From Stomorhina lunata (taxonomy: Eukaryota; Arthropoda; Insecta; Diptera; Rhiniidae): DNA of 64,000 nt. The first letter of the stretch is position 1. Each line of letters starts with the position of its first letter. The notes under the pieces were generated by a model. The model ran no database searches. It saw nothing but the letters and a program-made list of their open reading frames with translations, and had not been told where the DNA came from. This document shows, in pieces, positions 12,529 to 25,514 of the stretch. Both the position numbers and the translations under genes were made by a program. The stretch covers positions 55,859,310 through 55,923,309 of the forward strand of contig OW121741.1 of NCBI GenBank assembly GCA_933228675.1. The letters run 5' to 3'.

Positions 12529-13386
12529 TCATTGCGAACCTATAAAATATGTTTTTAATAGTTTTTTTCTTTTATATATATTTTTTTCATTTATAATATT
12601 ATTTGGAATTTTGTTAAATATAGTTGGAAGAGCAGCTCCTAAAGTACTCCGGCCGTACTCATTTTGGAACCTCTGAACTTTGTGTTTGCCTTGAGCTCGA
12701 CTTCGTGTGTTGTATTCATGATCTATAGTGTGCAAAAATCGACTGTCTTTATAAAACTCGTTCACTAATGTCATGCGATAAATGCTGTTGATGTTGAGTA
12801 GTTTGAGTTGTGTTGCTATACTGGTGGTTTTGTTGATTTGTTGTTTTGTACGTGGTTGTATGTTCTGTTCTGTATTACAACGATTCCTGATTTGTGTTGA
12901 ATTGTGCTCGTTGTTGTTGATTGTTGTAGCATTGGAGGATGGTGTGTTATGTGTTGTATTGTTGATTATGTTGGTTGTTGAGTTGCTGCTCATTGTGTAT
13001 ATATTGTTGTTGATTCTGTGTAATGTTGAATTGTTGTTGGTATTTGTGTTGCACATGTTGCGTGCTGTATTACATACTGCTAAAGCGTTGTTGTTGGTTG
13101 GATTTATATTATCGATATACGTTTTGGAAAAGTTAAAGTTTTTTTGTAATATTTTTAGTATTTGGTTTTGCGTGTTTTGTAGTATCCTGCAATGCACTGA
13201 GCTTCCCCATGCTGAAATGCCGTGTCTTATGTGCGATTCTACCAATGAACAATAAACTTGTCTGATAACGCTATATGTTGAGCAATAACTAAGGTGACAG
13301 ATCATATATGCTGATTTTCTTAGTTTCTTCTGCAAGCTTTCCATATGTTCCTTCCATTTAAACCTGCTATCAACTATAACTCCCAA
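12529..13386 (-). pseudogene. RT C-terminal region, copy 1 (frame-shifted from the RT core)
   Basis: This 285-residue frame continues ORF2 after the RT palm. It has the block GVIVDSRFKWKEH, the thumb-like helix region, and GISAWGSS (56-63), then an Asn/Thr-rich low-complexity stretch (about 94-190), then the terminal EYNTRSRAQGKH and Leu-Pro blocks typical of CR1-type ORF2 ends. Its true upstream codons encode TYKYLG in the same frame, so the first Met is really a TTG in mid-gene. The RT core is in another frame, and a one-base indel near 13400 separates them. All five copies share this break, so it predates amplification. Copy 1 lacks the nonsense change at residue 224 seen in copies 2-4. 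Confidence 0.85.
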
Positions 13387-14090
13387 GTATTTGTATGTAC
13401 TGTTTCAATTATTGTGTTGCAGTTGTTGCATGCTATGTTTATGTTTTTTGTGTTTTTGTGTAGACATTCTGTATTATGAAATAAGATATTTATGGGTATG
13501 TGAGCAAGATGTTTTGATCTAATATGCATTATTTTAGTTTTTTGTGCATTTATTACTAAGCCATTATCGTGGCACCATTGGTTAGCTATATTAAGCTCCT
13601 TTTGCATATCTTCTATTGCTGACTGTAAATTGATATTTGAAACGACAATTGCTGTATCATCAGCATAAGCATAAGTTTTGCTATGTTCTAGGGTACTGAG
13701 TAGTTGATTAGCATAAATAATATATAGAATTGGACCCAATTTAGATCCCTGCGGAACTCCACAATCAATCGCTATTTTATCACTTAATGTATTTTGTATC
13801 TTTACCTGATAGGATCTGCATTCTAGATAACTCTGGAACCAACATAGAGTGCTTCCTCTTATTCCGATCTTCTCCAGCATTTGTAGTAATTTGTTATGAG
13901 ATAAAGTATCGAAAGCCTTGCTAAAGTCTATAAAAAGTGTTAGACAATGCATTCCTTTACTCGTGGTCATGTTGATGTGATTCGCAAAATCTCCCAATAA
14001 TTTATTAATATTTTTTCCTTTTTGGAAACCGTATTGATTTTTGTTGATGATTTTGTATTTTTCTAAAAATGTTGTTAAACGTTTTACCAC
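13374..14090 (-). pseudogene. Reverse transcriptase core, copy 1
   Basis: A 238-residue RT fragment with motifs in order: QYGF (19-22), FIDFSKAFD with the first catalytic Asp (53-61), GVPQGSKLGP (111-120) and the active-site YADD (142-145). The finger domain and everything upstream are missing, because the insertion starts only 22 bases before the first Met. The frame ends at a TAG after TNTWEL, where the correct continuation is one frame over. The pattern GVPQGS.LGPILY with YADD fits the CR1 superfamily. Two differences set copy 1 apart from all the others: base 13452 (Asn codon instead of Lys) and base 13706 (Gln codon instead of Glu). Confidence 0.9.
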
Positions 14091-14112
14091 TATCTCTTCT
14101 AATATCTTTTCA

Positions 14113-17100
14113 GAACTGAACTAGAACTGAACTAGAACTGAACTAGAACTGAACTAGAACTGAACTAGAACTGAACTAGAACTGAACTAGAACTGAACTA
14201 GAACTGAACTAGAACTGAACTAGAACTGAACTAGAACTGAACTAGAACTGAACTAGAACTGAACTAGAACTGAACTAGAACTGAACTAGAACTGAACTAG
14301 AACTGAACTAGAACTGAACTAGAACTGAACTAGAACTGAACTAGAACTGAACTAGAACTGAACTAGAACTGAACTAGAACTGAACTAGAACTGAACTAGA
14401 ACTGAACTAGAACTGAACTAGAACTGAACTAGAACTGAACTAGAACTGAACTAGAACTGAACTAGAACTGAACTAGAACTGAACTAGAACTGAACTAGAA
14501 CTGAACTAGAACTAGAACTGAACTAGAACTAGAACTGAACTAGAACTGAACTAGAACTGAACTAGAACTGAACTAGAACTGAACTAGAACTGAACTAGAA
14601 CTGAACTAGAACTGAACTAGAACTGAACTAGAACTGAACTAGAACTGAACTAGAACTGAACTAGAACTGAACTAGAACTGAACTAGAACTGAACTAGAAC
14701 TGAACTAGAACTGAACTAGAACTAAACTAGAACTGAACTAGAACTGAACTAGAACTGAACTAGAACTGAACTAGAACTGAACTAGAACTGAACTAGAACT
14801 GAACTAGAACTGAACTAGAACTGAACTAGAACTGAACTAGAACTGAACTAGAACTGAACTAGAACTGAACTAGAACTGAACTAGAACTGAACTAGAACTG
14901 AACTAGAACTGAACTAGAACTGAACTAGAACTGAACTAGAACTGAACTAGAGCTGAACTAGAACTGAACTAGAACTGAACTAGAACTGAACTAGAACTGA
15001 ACTAGAACTGAACTAGAACTGAACTAGAACTGAACTAGAACTGAACTAGAACTGAACTAGAACTGAACTAGAACTGAACTAGAACTGAACTAGAACTGAA
15101 CTAGAACTGAACTAGAACTGAACTAGAACTGAACTAGAACTGAACTAGAACTGAACTAGAACTGAACTAGAACTGAACTAGAACTGAACTAGAACTGAAC
15201 TAGAACTGAACTAGAACTGAACTAGAACTGAACTAGAACTGAACTAGAACTGAACTAGAACTGAACTAGAACTGAACTAGAACTGAACTAGAACTGAACT
15301 AGAACTGAACTAGAACTGAACTAGAACTGAACTAGAACTGAACTAGAACTGAACTAGAACTGAACTAGAACTGAACTAGAACTGAACTAGAACTGAACTA
15401 GAACTGAACTAGAACTGAACTAGAACTGAACTAGAACTGAACTAGAACTGATCTAGAACTGAACTAGAACTGAACTAGAACTGAACTAGAACTGAACTAG
15501 AACTGAACTAGAACTGAACTAGAACTGAACTAGAACTGAACTAGAACTGAACTAGAACTGAACTAGAACTGAACTAGAACTGAACTAGAACTGAACTAGA
15601 ACTGAACTAGAACTGAACTAGAACTAGAACTGAACTAGAACTAGAACTGAACTAGAACTAGAACTGAACTAGAACTGAACTAGAACTGAACTAGAACTGA
15701 ACTAGAACTGAACTAGAACTGAACTAGAACTGAACTAGAACTGAACTAGAACTGAACTAGAACTGAACTAGAACTGAACTAGAACTGAACTAGAACTGAA
15801 CTAGAACTGAACTAGAACTGAACTAGAACTGAACTAGAACTGAACTAGAACTGAACTAGAACTGAACTAGAACTGAACTAGAACTGAACTAGAACTGAAC
15901 TAGAACTGAACTAGAACTGAACTAGAACTGAACTAGAACTGAACTAGAACTGAACTAGAACTGAACTAGAACTGAACTAGAACTGAACTAGAACTGAACT
16001 AGAACTGAACTAGAACTGAACTAGAACTGAACTAGAACTGAACTAGAACTGAACTAGAACTGAACTAGAACTGAACTAGAACTGAACTAGAACTGAACTA
16101 GAACTGAACTAGAACTGAACTAGAACTGAACTAGAACTGAACTAGAACTGAACTAGAACTGAACTAGAACTGAACTAGAACTGAACTAGAACTGAACTAG
16201 AACTGAAATAGAACTGAACTAGAACTGAACTAGAACTGAACTAGAACTGAACTAGAACTGAACTAGAACTGAACTAGAACTGAACTAGAACTGAACTAGA
16301 ACTGAACTAGAACTGAACTAGAACTGAACTAGAACTGAACTAGAACTGAACTAGAACTGAACTAGAACTGAACTAGAACTGAACTAGAGCTGAACTAGAA
16401 CTGAACTAGAACTGAACTAGAACTGAACTAGAACTGAACTAGAACTGAACTAGAACTGAACTAGAACTGAACTAGAACTGAACTAGAACTGAACTAGAAC
16501 TGAACTAGAACTGAACTAGAACTGAACTAGAACTGAACTAGAACTGAACTAGAACTGAACTAGAACTGAACTAGAACTGAACTAGAACTGAACTAGAACT
16601 GAACTAGAACTGAACTAGAACTGAACTAGAACTGAACTAGAACTGAACTAGAACTGAACTAGAACTGAACTAGAACTGAACTAGAACTGAACTAGAACTG
16701 AACTAGAACTGAACTAGAACTGAACTAGAACTGAACTAGAACTGAACTAGAACTGAACTAGAACTGAACTAGAACTGAACTAGAACTGAACTAGAACTGA
16801 ACTAGAACTGAACTAGAACTGAACTAGAACTGAACTAGAACTGAACTAGAACTGAACTAGAACTGAACTAGAACTGAACTAGAACTGAACTAGAACTGAA
16901 CTAGAACTGAACTAGAACTGAACTAGAACTGAACTAGAACTGAACTAGAACTGAACTAGAACTGAACTAGAACTGAACTAGAACTGAACTAGAACTGAAC
17001 TAGAACTGAACTAGAACTGAACTAGAACTGAACTAGAACTGAACTAGAACTGAACTAGAACTAGAACTGAACTAGAACTAGAACTAGAACTAGAACTAGA

Positions 17101-20100
17101 ACTAGAACTGAACTAGAACTAGAACTGAACTAGAACTAGAACTGAACTAGAACTGAACTAGAACTGAACTAGAACTGAACTAGAACTGAACTAGAACTGA
17201 ACTAGAACTGAACTAGAACTGAACTAGAACTGAACTAGAACTGAACTAGAACTGAACTAGAACTGAACTAGAACTGAACTAGAACTGAACTAGAACTGAT
17301 CTAGAACTGAACTAGAACTGAACTAGAACTGAACTAGAACTGAACTAGAACTGAACTAGAACTGAACTAGAACTGAACTAGAACTGAACTAGAACTGAAC
17401 TAGAACTGAACTAGAACTGAACTAGAACTGAACTAGAACTGAACTAGAACTGAACTAGAACTGAACTAGAACTGAACTAGAACTGAACTAGAACTGAACT
17501 AGAACTGAACTAGAACTGAACTAGAACTGAACTAGAACTGAACTAGAACTGAACTAGAACTGAACTAGAACTGAACTAGAACTGAACTAGAACTGAACTA
17601 GAACTGAACTAGAACTGAACTAGAACTGAACTAGAACTGAACTAGAACTGAACTAGAACTGAACTAGAACTGAACTAGAACTGAACTAGAACTGAACTAG
17701 AACTGAACTAGAACTGAACTAGAACTGAACTAGAACTGAACTAGAACTGAACTAGAACTGAACTAGAACTGAACTAGAACTGAACTAGAACTAGAACTGA
17801 ACTAGAACTAGAACTGAACTAGAACTAGAACTGAACTAGAACTAGAACTGAACTAGAACTAGAACTGAACTAGAACTAGAACTGAACTAGAACTGAACTA
17901 GAACTGAACTAGAACTGAACTAGAACTGAACTAGAACTGAACTAGAACTGAACTAGAACTGAACTAGAACTGAACTAGAACTGAACTAGAACTGAACTAG
18001 AACTGAACTAGAACTGAACTAGAACTGAACTAGAACTGAACTAGAACTGAACTAGAACTGAACTAGAACTGAACTAGAACTGAACTAGAACTGAACTAGA
18101 ACTGAACTAGAACTGAACTAGAACTGAACTAGAACTGAACTAGAACTGAACTAGAACTGAACTAGAACTGAACTAGAACTGAACTAGAACTGAACTAGAA
18201 CTGAACTAGAACTGAACTAGAACTGAACTAGAACTGAACTAGAACTGAACTAGAACTGAACTAGAACTGAACTAGAACTGAACTAGAACTGAACTAGAAC
18301 TGAACTAGAACTGAACTAGAACTGAACTAGAACTGAACTAGAACTGAACTAGAACTGAACTAGAACTGAACTAGAACTGAACTAGAACTGAACTAGAACT
18401 GAACTAGAACTGAACTAGAACTGAACTAGAACTGAACTAGAACTGAACTAGAACTGAACTAGAACTGAACTAGAACTGAACTAGAACTGAACTAGAACTG
18501 AACTAGAACTGAACTAGAACTGAACTAGAACTGAACTAGAACTGAACTAGAACTGAACTAGAACTGAACTAGAACTGAACTAGAACTGAACTAGAACTGA
18601 ACTAGAACTGAACTAGAACTGAACTAGAACTGAACTAGAACTGAACTAGAACTGAACTAGAACTGAACTAGAACTGAACTAGAACTGAACTAGAACTGAA
18701 CTAGAACTGAACTAGAACTGAACTAGAACTGAACTAGAACTGAACTAGAACTGAACTAGAACTGAACTAGAACTGAACTAGAACTGAACTAGAACTGAAC
18801 TAGAACTGAACTAGAACTGAACTAGAACTGAACTAGAACTGAACTAGAACTGAACTAGAACTGAACTAGAACTGAACTAGAACTGAACTAGAACTGAACT
18901 AGAACTGAACTAGAACTGAACTAGAACTGAACTAGAACTGAACTAGAACTAGAACTGAACTAGAACTGAACTAGAACTGAACTAGAACTGAACTAGAACT
19001 GAACTAGAACTGAACTAGAACTGAACTAGAACTGAACTAGAACTGAACTAGAACTGAACTAGAACTGAACTAGAACTGAACTAGAACTGAACTAGAACTG
19101 AACTAGAACTGAACTAGAACTGAACTAGAACTGAACTAGAACTGAACTAGAACTGAACTAGAACTGAACTAGAACTGAACTAGAACTGAACTAGAACTGA
19201 ACTAGAACTGAACTAGAACTGAACTAGAACTGAACTAGAACTGAACTAGAACTGAACTAGAACTGAACTAGAACTGAACTAGAACTGAACTAGAACTGAA
19301 CTAGAACTGAACTAGAACTGAACTAGAACTGAACTAGAACTGAACTAGAACTAGAACTGAACTAGAACTAGAACTGAACTAGAACTAGAACTGAACTAGA
19401 ACTAGAACTGACTAGAACTGAACTAGAACTGAACTAGAACTGAACTAGAACTGAACTAGAACTGAACTAGAACTGAACTAGAACTGAACTAGAACTGAAC
19501 TAGAACTGAACTAGAACTGAACTAGAACTGAACTAGAACTGAACTAGAACTGAACTAGAACTGAACTAGAACTGAACTAGAACTGAACTAGAACTGAACT
19601 AGAACTGAACTAGAACTGAACTAGAACTGAACTAGAACTGAACTAGAACTGAACTAGAACTGAACTAGAACTGAACTAGAACTGAACTAGAACTGAACTA
19701 GAACTGAACTAGAACTGAACTAGAACTGAACTAGAACTGAACTAGAACTGAACTAGAACTGAACTAGAACTGAACTAGAACTGAACTAGAACTGAACTAG
19801 AACTGAACTACTAGAACTGAACTAGAACTGAACTAGAACTGAACTAGAACTGAACTAGAACTGAACTAGAACTGAACTAGAACTGAACTAGAACTGAACT
19901 AGAACTGAACTAGAACTGAACTAGAACTGAACTAGAACTGAACTAGAACTGAACTAGAACTGAACTAGAACTGAACTAGAACTGAACTAGAACTGAACTA
20001 GAACTGAACTAGAACTGAACTAGAACTGAACTAGAACTGAACTAGAACTGAACTAGAACTGAACTAGAACTGAACTAGAACTGAACTAGAACTGAACTAG

Positions 20101-23100
20101 AACTGAACTAGAACTGAACTAGAACTGAACTAGAACTGAACTAGAACTGAACTAGAACTGAACTAGAACTGAACTAGAACTGAACTAGAACTGAACTAGA
20201 ACTGAACTAGAACTGAACTAGAACTGAACTAGAACTGAACTAGAACTGAACTAGAACTGAACTAGAACTGAACTAGAACTGAACTAGAACTGAACTAGAA
20301 CTGAACTAGAACTGAACTAGAACTGAACTAGAACTGAACTAGAACTGAACTAGAACTGAACTAGAACTGAACTAGAACTGAACTAGAACTGAACTAGAAC
20401 TGAACTAGAACTGAACTAGAACTGAACTAGAACTGAACTAGAACTGAACTAGAACTGAACTAGAACTGAACTAGAACTGAACTAGAACTGAACTAGAACT
20501 GAACTAGAACTGAACTAGAACTGAACTAGAACTGAACTAGAACTGAACTAGAACTGAACTAGAACTGAACTAGAACTGAACTAGAACTGAACTAGAACTG
20601 AACTAGAACTGAACTAGAACTGAACTAGAACTGAACTAGAACTGAACTAGAACTGAACTAGAACTGAACTAGAACTGAACTAGAACTGAACTAGAACTGA
20701 ACTAGAACTGAACTAGAACTGAACTAGAACTGAACTAGAACTGAACTAGAACTGAACTAGAACTGAACTAGAACTGAACTAGAACTGAACTAGAACTGAA
20801 CTAGAACTGAACTAGAACTGAACTAGAACTGAACTAGAACTGAACTAGAACTGAACTAGAACTGAACTAGAACTGAACTAGAACTGAACTAGAACTGAAC
20901 TAGAACTGAACTAGAACTGAACTAGAACTGAACTAGAACTGAACTAGAACTAAACTAGAACTGAACTAGAACTGAACTAGAACTGAACTAGAACTGAACT
21001 AGAACTGAACTAGAACTGAACTAGAACTGAACTAGAACTGAACTAGAACTGAACTAGAACTGAACTAGAACTGAACTAGAACTGAACTAGAACTGAACTA
21101 GAACTGAACTAGAACTGAACTAGAACTGAACTAGAACTGAACTAGAACTGAACTAGAACTGAACTAGAACTGAACTAGAACTGAACTAGAACTGAACTAG
21201 AACTGAACTAGAACTGAACTAGAACTGAACTAGAACTGAACTAGAACTGAACTAGAACTGAACTAGAACTGAACTAGAACTGAACTAGAACTGAACTAGA
21301 ACTGAACTAGAACTGAAGTAGAACTGAAGTAGAACTGAAGTAGAACTGAACTAGAACTGAAGTAGAACTGAACTAGAACTGAACTAGAACTGAACTAGAA
21401 CTGAACTAGAACTGAACTAGAACTGAACTAGAACTGAACTAGAACTGAACTAGAACTAAACTAGAACTGAACTAGAACTGAACTAGAACTGAACTAGAAC
21501 TGAACTAGAACTGAACTAGAACTGAACTAGAACTGAACTAGAACTGAACTAGAACTGAACTAGAACTGAACTAGAACTGAACTAGAACTGAACTAGAACT
21601 GAACTAGAACTGAACTAGAACTGAACTAGAACTGAACTAGAGCTGAACTAGAACTGAACTAGAACTGAACTAGAACTGAACTAGAACTGAACTAGAACTG
21701 AACTAGAACTGAACTAGAACTGAACTAGAACTGAACTAGAACTGAACTAGAACTGAACTAGAACTGAACTAGAACTGAACTAGAACTGAACTAGAACTGA
21801 ACTAGAACTGAACTAGAACTGAACTAGAACTGAACTAGAACTGAACTAGAACTGAACTAGAACTGAACTAGAACTGAACTAGAACTGAACTAGAACTGAA
21901 CTAGAACTGAACTAGAACTGAACTAGAACTGAACTAGAACTGAACTAGAACTGAACTAGAACTGAACTAGAACTGAACTAGAACTGAACTAGAACTGAAC
22001 TAGAACTGAACTGAACTAGAACTAGAACTGAACTAGAACTAGAACTGAACTAGAACTAGAACTGAACTAGAACTAGAACTGAACTAGAACTGAACTAGAA
22101 CTGAACTAGAACTGAACTAGAACTGAACTAGAACTGAACTAGAACTGAACTAGAACTGAACTAGAACTGAACTAGAACTGAACTAGAACTGAACTAAAAC
22201 TGAACTAGAACTGAACTAGAACTGAACTAGAACTGAACTAGAACTAAACTAGAACTGAACTAGAACTGAACTAGAACTGAACTAGAACTGAACTAGAACT
22301 GAACTAGAACTGAACTAGAACTGAACTAGAACTGAACTAGAACTGAACTAGAACTGAACTAGAACTGAACTAGAACTGAACTAGAACTGAACTAGAACTG
22401 AACTAGAACTGAACTAGAACTGAACTAGAACTGAACTAGAACTGAACTAGAACTGAACTAGAGCTGAACTAGAACTGAACTAGAACTGAACTAGAACTGA
22501 ACTAGAACTGAACTAGAACTGAACTAGAACTGAACTAGAACTGAACTAGAACTGAACTAGAACTGAACTAGAACTGAACTAGAACTGAACTAGAACTGAA
22601 CTAGAACTGAACTAGAACTGAACTAGAACTGAACTAGAACTGAACTAGAACTGAACTAGAACTGAACTAGAACTGAACTAGAACTGAACTAGAACTGAAC
22701 TAGAACTGAACTAGAACTGAACTAGAACTGAACTAGAACTGAACTAGAACTGAACTAGAACTGAACTAGAACTGAACTAGAACTGAACTAGAACTGAACT
22801 AGAACTGAACTAGAACTGAACTAGAACTGAACTAGAACTGAACTAGAACTGAACTAGAACTGAACTAGAACTGAACTAGAACTGAACTAGAACTGAACTA
22901 GAACTGAACTAGAACTGAACTAGAACTGAACTAGAACTGAACTAGAACTGAACTAGAACTGAACTAGAACTGAACTAGAACTGAACTAGAACTGAACTAG
23001 AACTGAACTAGAACTGAACTAGAACTGAACTAGAACTGAACTAGAACTGAACTAGAACTGAACTAGAACTGAACTAGAACTGAACTAGAACTGAACTAGA

Positions 23101-23768
23101 ACTGAACTAGAACTGAACTAGAACTGAACTAGAACTGAACTAGAACTGAACTAGAACTGAACTAGAACTGAACTAGAACTGAACTAGAACTGAACTAGAA
23201 CTGAACTAGAACTGAACTAGAACTGAACTAGAACTGAACTAGAACTGAACTAGAACTGAACTAGAACTGAACTAGAACTGAACTAGAACTGAACTAGAAC
23301 TGAACTAGAACTGAACTAGAACTGAACTAGAACTGAACTAGAACTGAACTAGAACTGAACTAGAACTGAACTAGAACTGAACTAGAACTGAACTAGAACT
23401 GAACTAGAACTGAACTAGAACTGAACTAGAACTGAACTAGAACTGAACTAGAACTGAACTAGAACTGAACTAGAACTGAACTAGAACTGAACTAGAACTG
23501 AACTAGAACTGAACTAGAACTGAACTAGAACTGAACTAGAACTGAACTAGAACTGAACTAGAACTGAACTAGAACTGAACTAGAACTGAACTAGAACTAG
23601 AACTGAACTAGAACTGAACTAGAACTGAACTAGAACTGAACTAGAACTGAACTAGAACTGAACTAGAACTGAACTAGAACTGAACTAGAACTGAACTAGA
23701 ACTGAACTAGAACTGAATTAGAACTGAACTAGAGCTGAACTAGAACTGAACTAGAACTGAACTAGAAC
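14113..23768. repeat. 11-bp satellite array, segment 2
   Basis: The longest inter-insert segment, about 9.66 kb. It holds many half-unit (GAACTA) clusters (near 14510, 15619-15665, 17057-17145, 17786-17885, 19345-19410 and 22010-22080), GATCTA variants near 15451 and 17299, a truncated junction GAACTACTAG near 19806, GAAGTA variants near 21313-21360, and the cluster, AAAC, GAGCT marker order at 14510/14722/14950 and again at 22010/22244/22462. The right edge carries the GAATTA (23717) and GAGCT (23731) markers that precede each insert. Confidence 0.98.
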
Positions 23769-24116
23769 TTTTTTTTTTTTTTTTTTATTTATTTATGAAT
23801 TTTAATTTTTACAAGAGTGTTCTTAAATCTATTGATATAAGTTTTATATTGGTACAAAGATTTGAAAAGATCCCGCTAAGCCATTCGGCTTGTCAGCAGG
23901 ATAGATTACAAATTAATATACAATACGCATTCATTGCGAACCTATAAAATATGTTTTTAATAGTTTTTTTCTTTTATATATATTTTTTTCATTTATAATA
24001 TTATTTGGAATTTTGTTAAATATAGTTGGAAGAGCAGCTCCTAAAGTACTCCGGCCGTACTCATTTTGGAACCTCTGAACTTTGTGTTTGCCTTGAGCTC
24101 GACTTCGTGTGTTGTA

Positions 24117-24788
24117 TTAATGATCTATAGTGTGCAAAAATCGACTGTCTTTATAAAACTCGTTCACTAATGTCATGCGATAAATGCTGTTGATGTTGAG
24201 TAGTTTGAGTTGTGTTGCTATACTGGTGGTTTTGTTGATTTGTTGTTTTGTACGTGGTTGTATGTTCTGTTCTGTATTACAACGATTCCTGATTTGTGTT
24301 GAATTGTGCTCGTTGTTGTTGATTGTTGTAGCATTGGAGGATGGTGTGTTATGTGTTGTATTGTTGATTATGTTGGTTGTTGAGTTGCTGCTCATTGTGT
24401 ATATATTGTTGTTGATTCTGTGTAATGTTGAATTGTTGTTGGTATTTGTGTTGCACATGTTGCGTGCTGTATTACATACTGCTAAAGCGTTGTTGTTGGT
24501 TGGATTTATATTATCGATATACGTTTTGGAAAAGTTAAAGTTTTTTTGTAATATTTTTAGTATTTGGTTTTGCGTGTTTTGTAGTATCCTGCAATGCACT
24601 GAGCTTCCCCATGCTGAAATGCCGTGTCTTATGTGCGATTCTACCAATGAACAATAAACTTGTCTGATAACGCTATATGTTGAGCAATAACTAAGGTGAC
24701 AGATCATATATGCTGATTTTCTTAGTTTCTTCTGCAAGCTTTCCATATGTTCCTTCCATTTAAACCTGCTATCAACTATAACTCCCAA
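24117..24788 (-). pseudogene. RT C-terminal region, copy 2, with nonsense change
   Basis: The same protein region as copy 1, but it ends after IDH at residue 223. Base 24119 (A instead of C on the plus strand) turns the Glu codon into TAA, removing the last 62 residues, including the NTRSRAQGK block. The downstream sequence is otherwise unchanged, so the stop is recent. Copies 3 and 4 have the same stop. Confidence 0.85.
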
Positions 24789-25492
24789 GTATTTGTATGT
24801 ACTGTTTCAATTATTGTGTTGCAGTTGTTGCATGCTATGTTTATGTTTTTTGTCTTTTTGTGTAGACATTCTGTATTATGAAATAAGATATTTATGGGTA
24901 TGTGAGCAAGATGTTTTGATCTAATATGCATTATTTTAGTTTTTTGTGCATTTATTACTAAGCCATTATCGTGGCACCATTGGTTAGCTATATTAAGCTC
25001 CTTTTGCATATCTTCTATTGCTGACTGTAAATTGATATTTGAAACGACAATTGCTGTATCATCAGCATAAGCATAAGTTTTGCTATGTTCTAGGGTACTG
25101 AGTAGTTCATTAGCATAAATAATATATAGAATTGGACCCAATTTAGATCCCTGCGGAACTCCACAATCAATCGCTATTTTATCACTTAATGTATTTTGTA
25201 TCTTTACCTGATAGGATCTGCATTCTAGATAACTCTGGAACCAACATAGAGTGCTTCCTCTTATTCCGATCTTCTCCAGCATTTGTAGTAATTTGTTATG
25301 AGATAAAGTATCGAAAGCCTTGCTAAAGTCTATAAAAAGTGTTAGACAATGCATTCCTTTACTCGTGGTCATGTTGATGTGATTCGCAAAATCTCCCAAT
25401 AATTTATTAATATTTTTTCCTTTTTGGAAACCGTATTGATTTTTGTTGATGATTTTGTATTTTTCTAAAAATGTTGTTAAACGTTTTACCAC
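24776..25492 (-). pseudogene. Reverse transcriptase core, copy 2
   Basis: RT palm fragment with FIDFSKAFD, GVPQGS and YADD intact. It carries Glu at residue 129 (ANELL) and Lys in the HKKTKN block, the states shared by copies 2-5. It ends at the same frame break as copy 1. Confidence 0.9.
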
Positions 25493-25514
25493 TATCTCTT
25501 CTAATATCTTTTCA

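Larger units (their letters stand above)
12368..14112 (-). mobile_element. 5'-truncated CR1-type RT fragment, copy 1
   Basis: A 1.75-kb insertion in the satellite. On the minus strand it starts inside the RT domain and ends in a poly-A tail (17 T on the plus strand, 12368-12384, preceded by the ATTTATTT-type tail). Truncation at the 5' end plus a 3' A-tail is the hallmark of target-primed reverse transcription. Both flanks are satellite. The outgoing flank starts again at GAACT, so a target duplication of 5 bp (or 5 plus multiples of 11) is possible, but the repetitive target hides its length. Copy 1 keeps the longer C-terminal frame. Confidence 0.95.
23769..25514 (-). mobile_element. 5'-truncated CR1-type RT fragment, copy 2
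   Basis: It has the same left and right junctions with the satellite as copy 1, and an 18-T run (23769-23786). Two satellite monomers, not three, separate the GAGCT marker from the tail, a trait shared with copies 3 and 4. Identical ends in a random tandem array rule out an independent insertion. Confidence 0.95.

Noticed and set aside
12782..13255. 157-residue plus-strand frame, also in copies 2-5
   Set aside because: It is the mirror of the Asn/Thr codons of the RT C-terminal region. Runs of Leu and Val come from reading AAC/ACA-rich DNA backwards. No domain.
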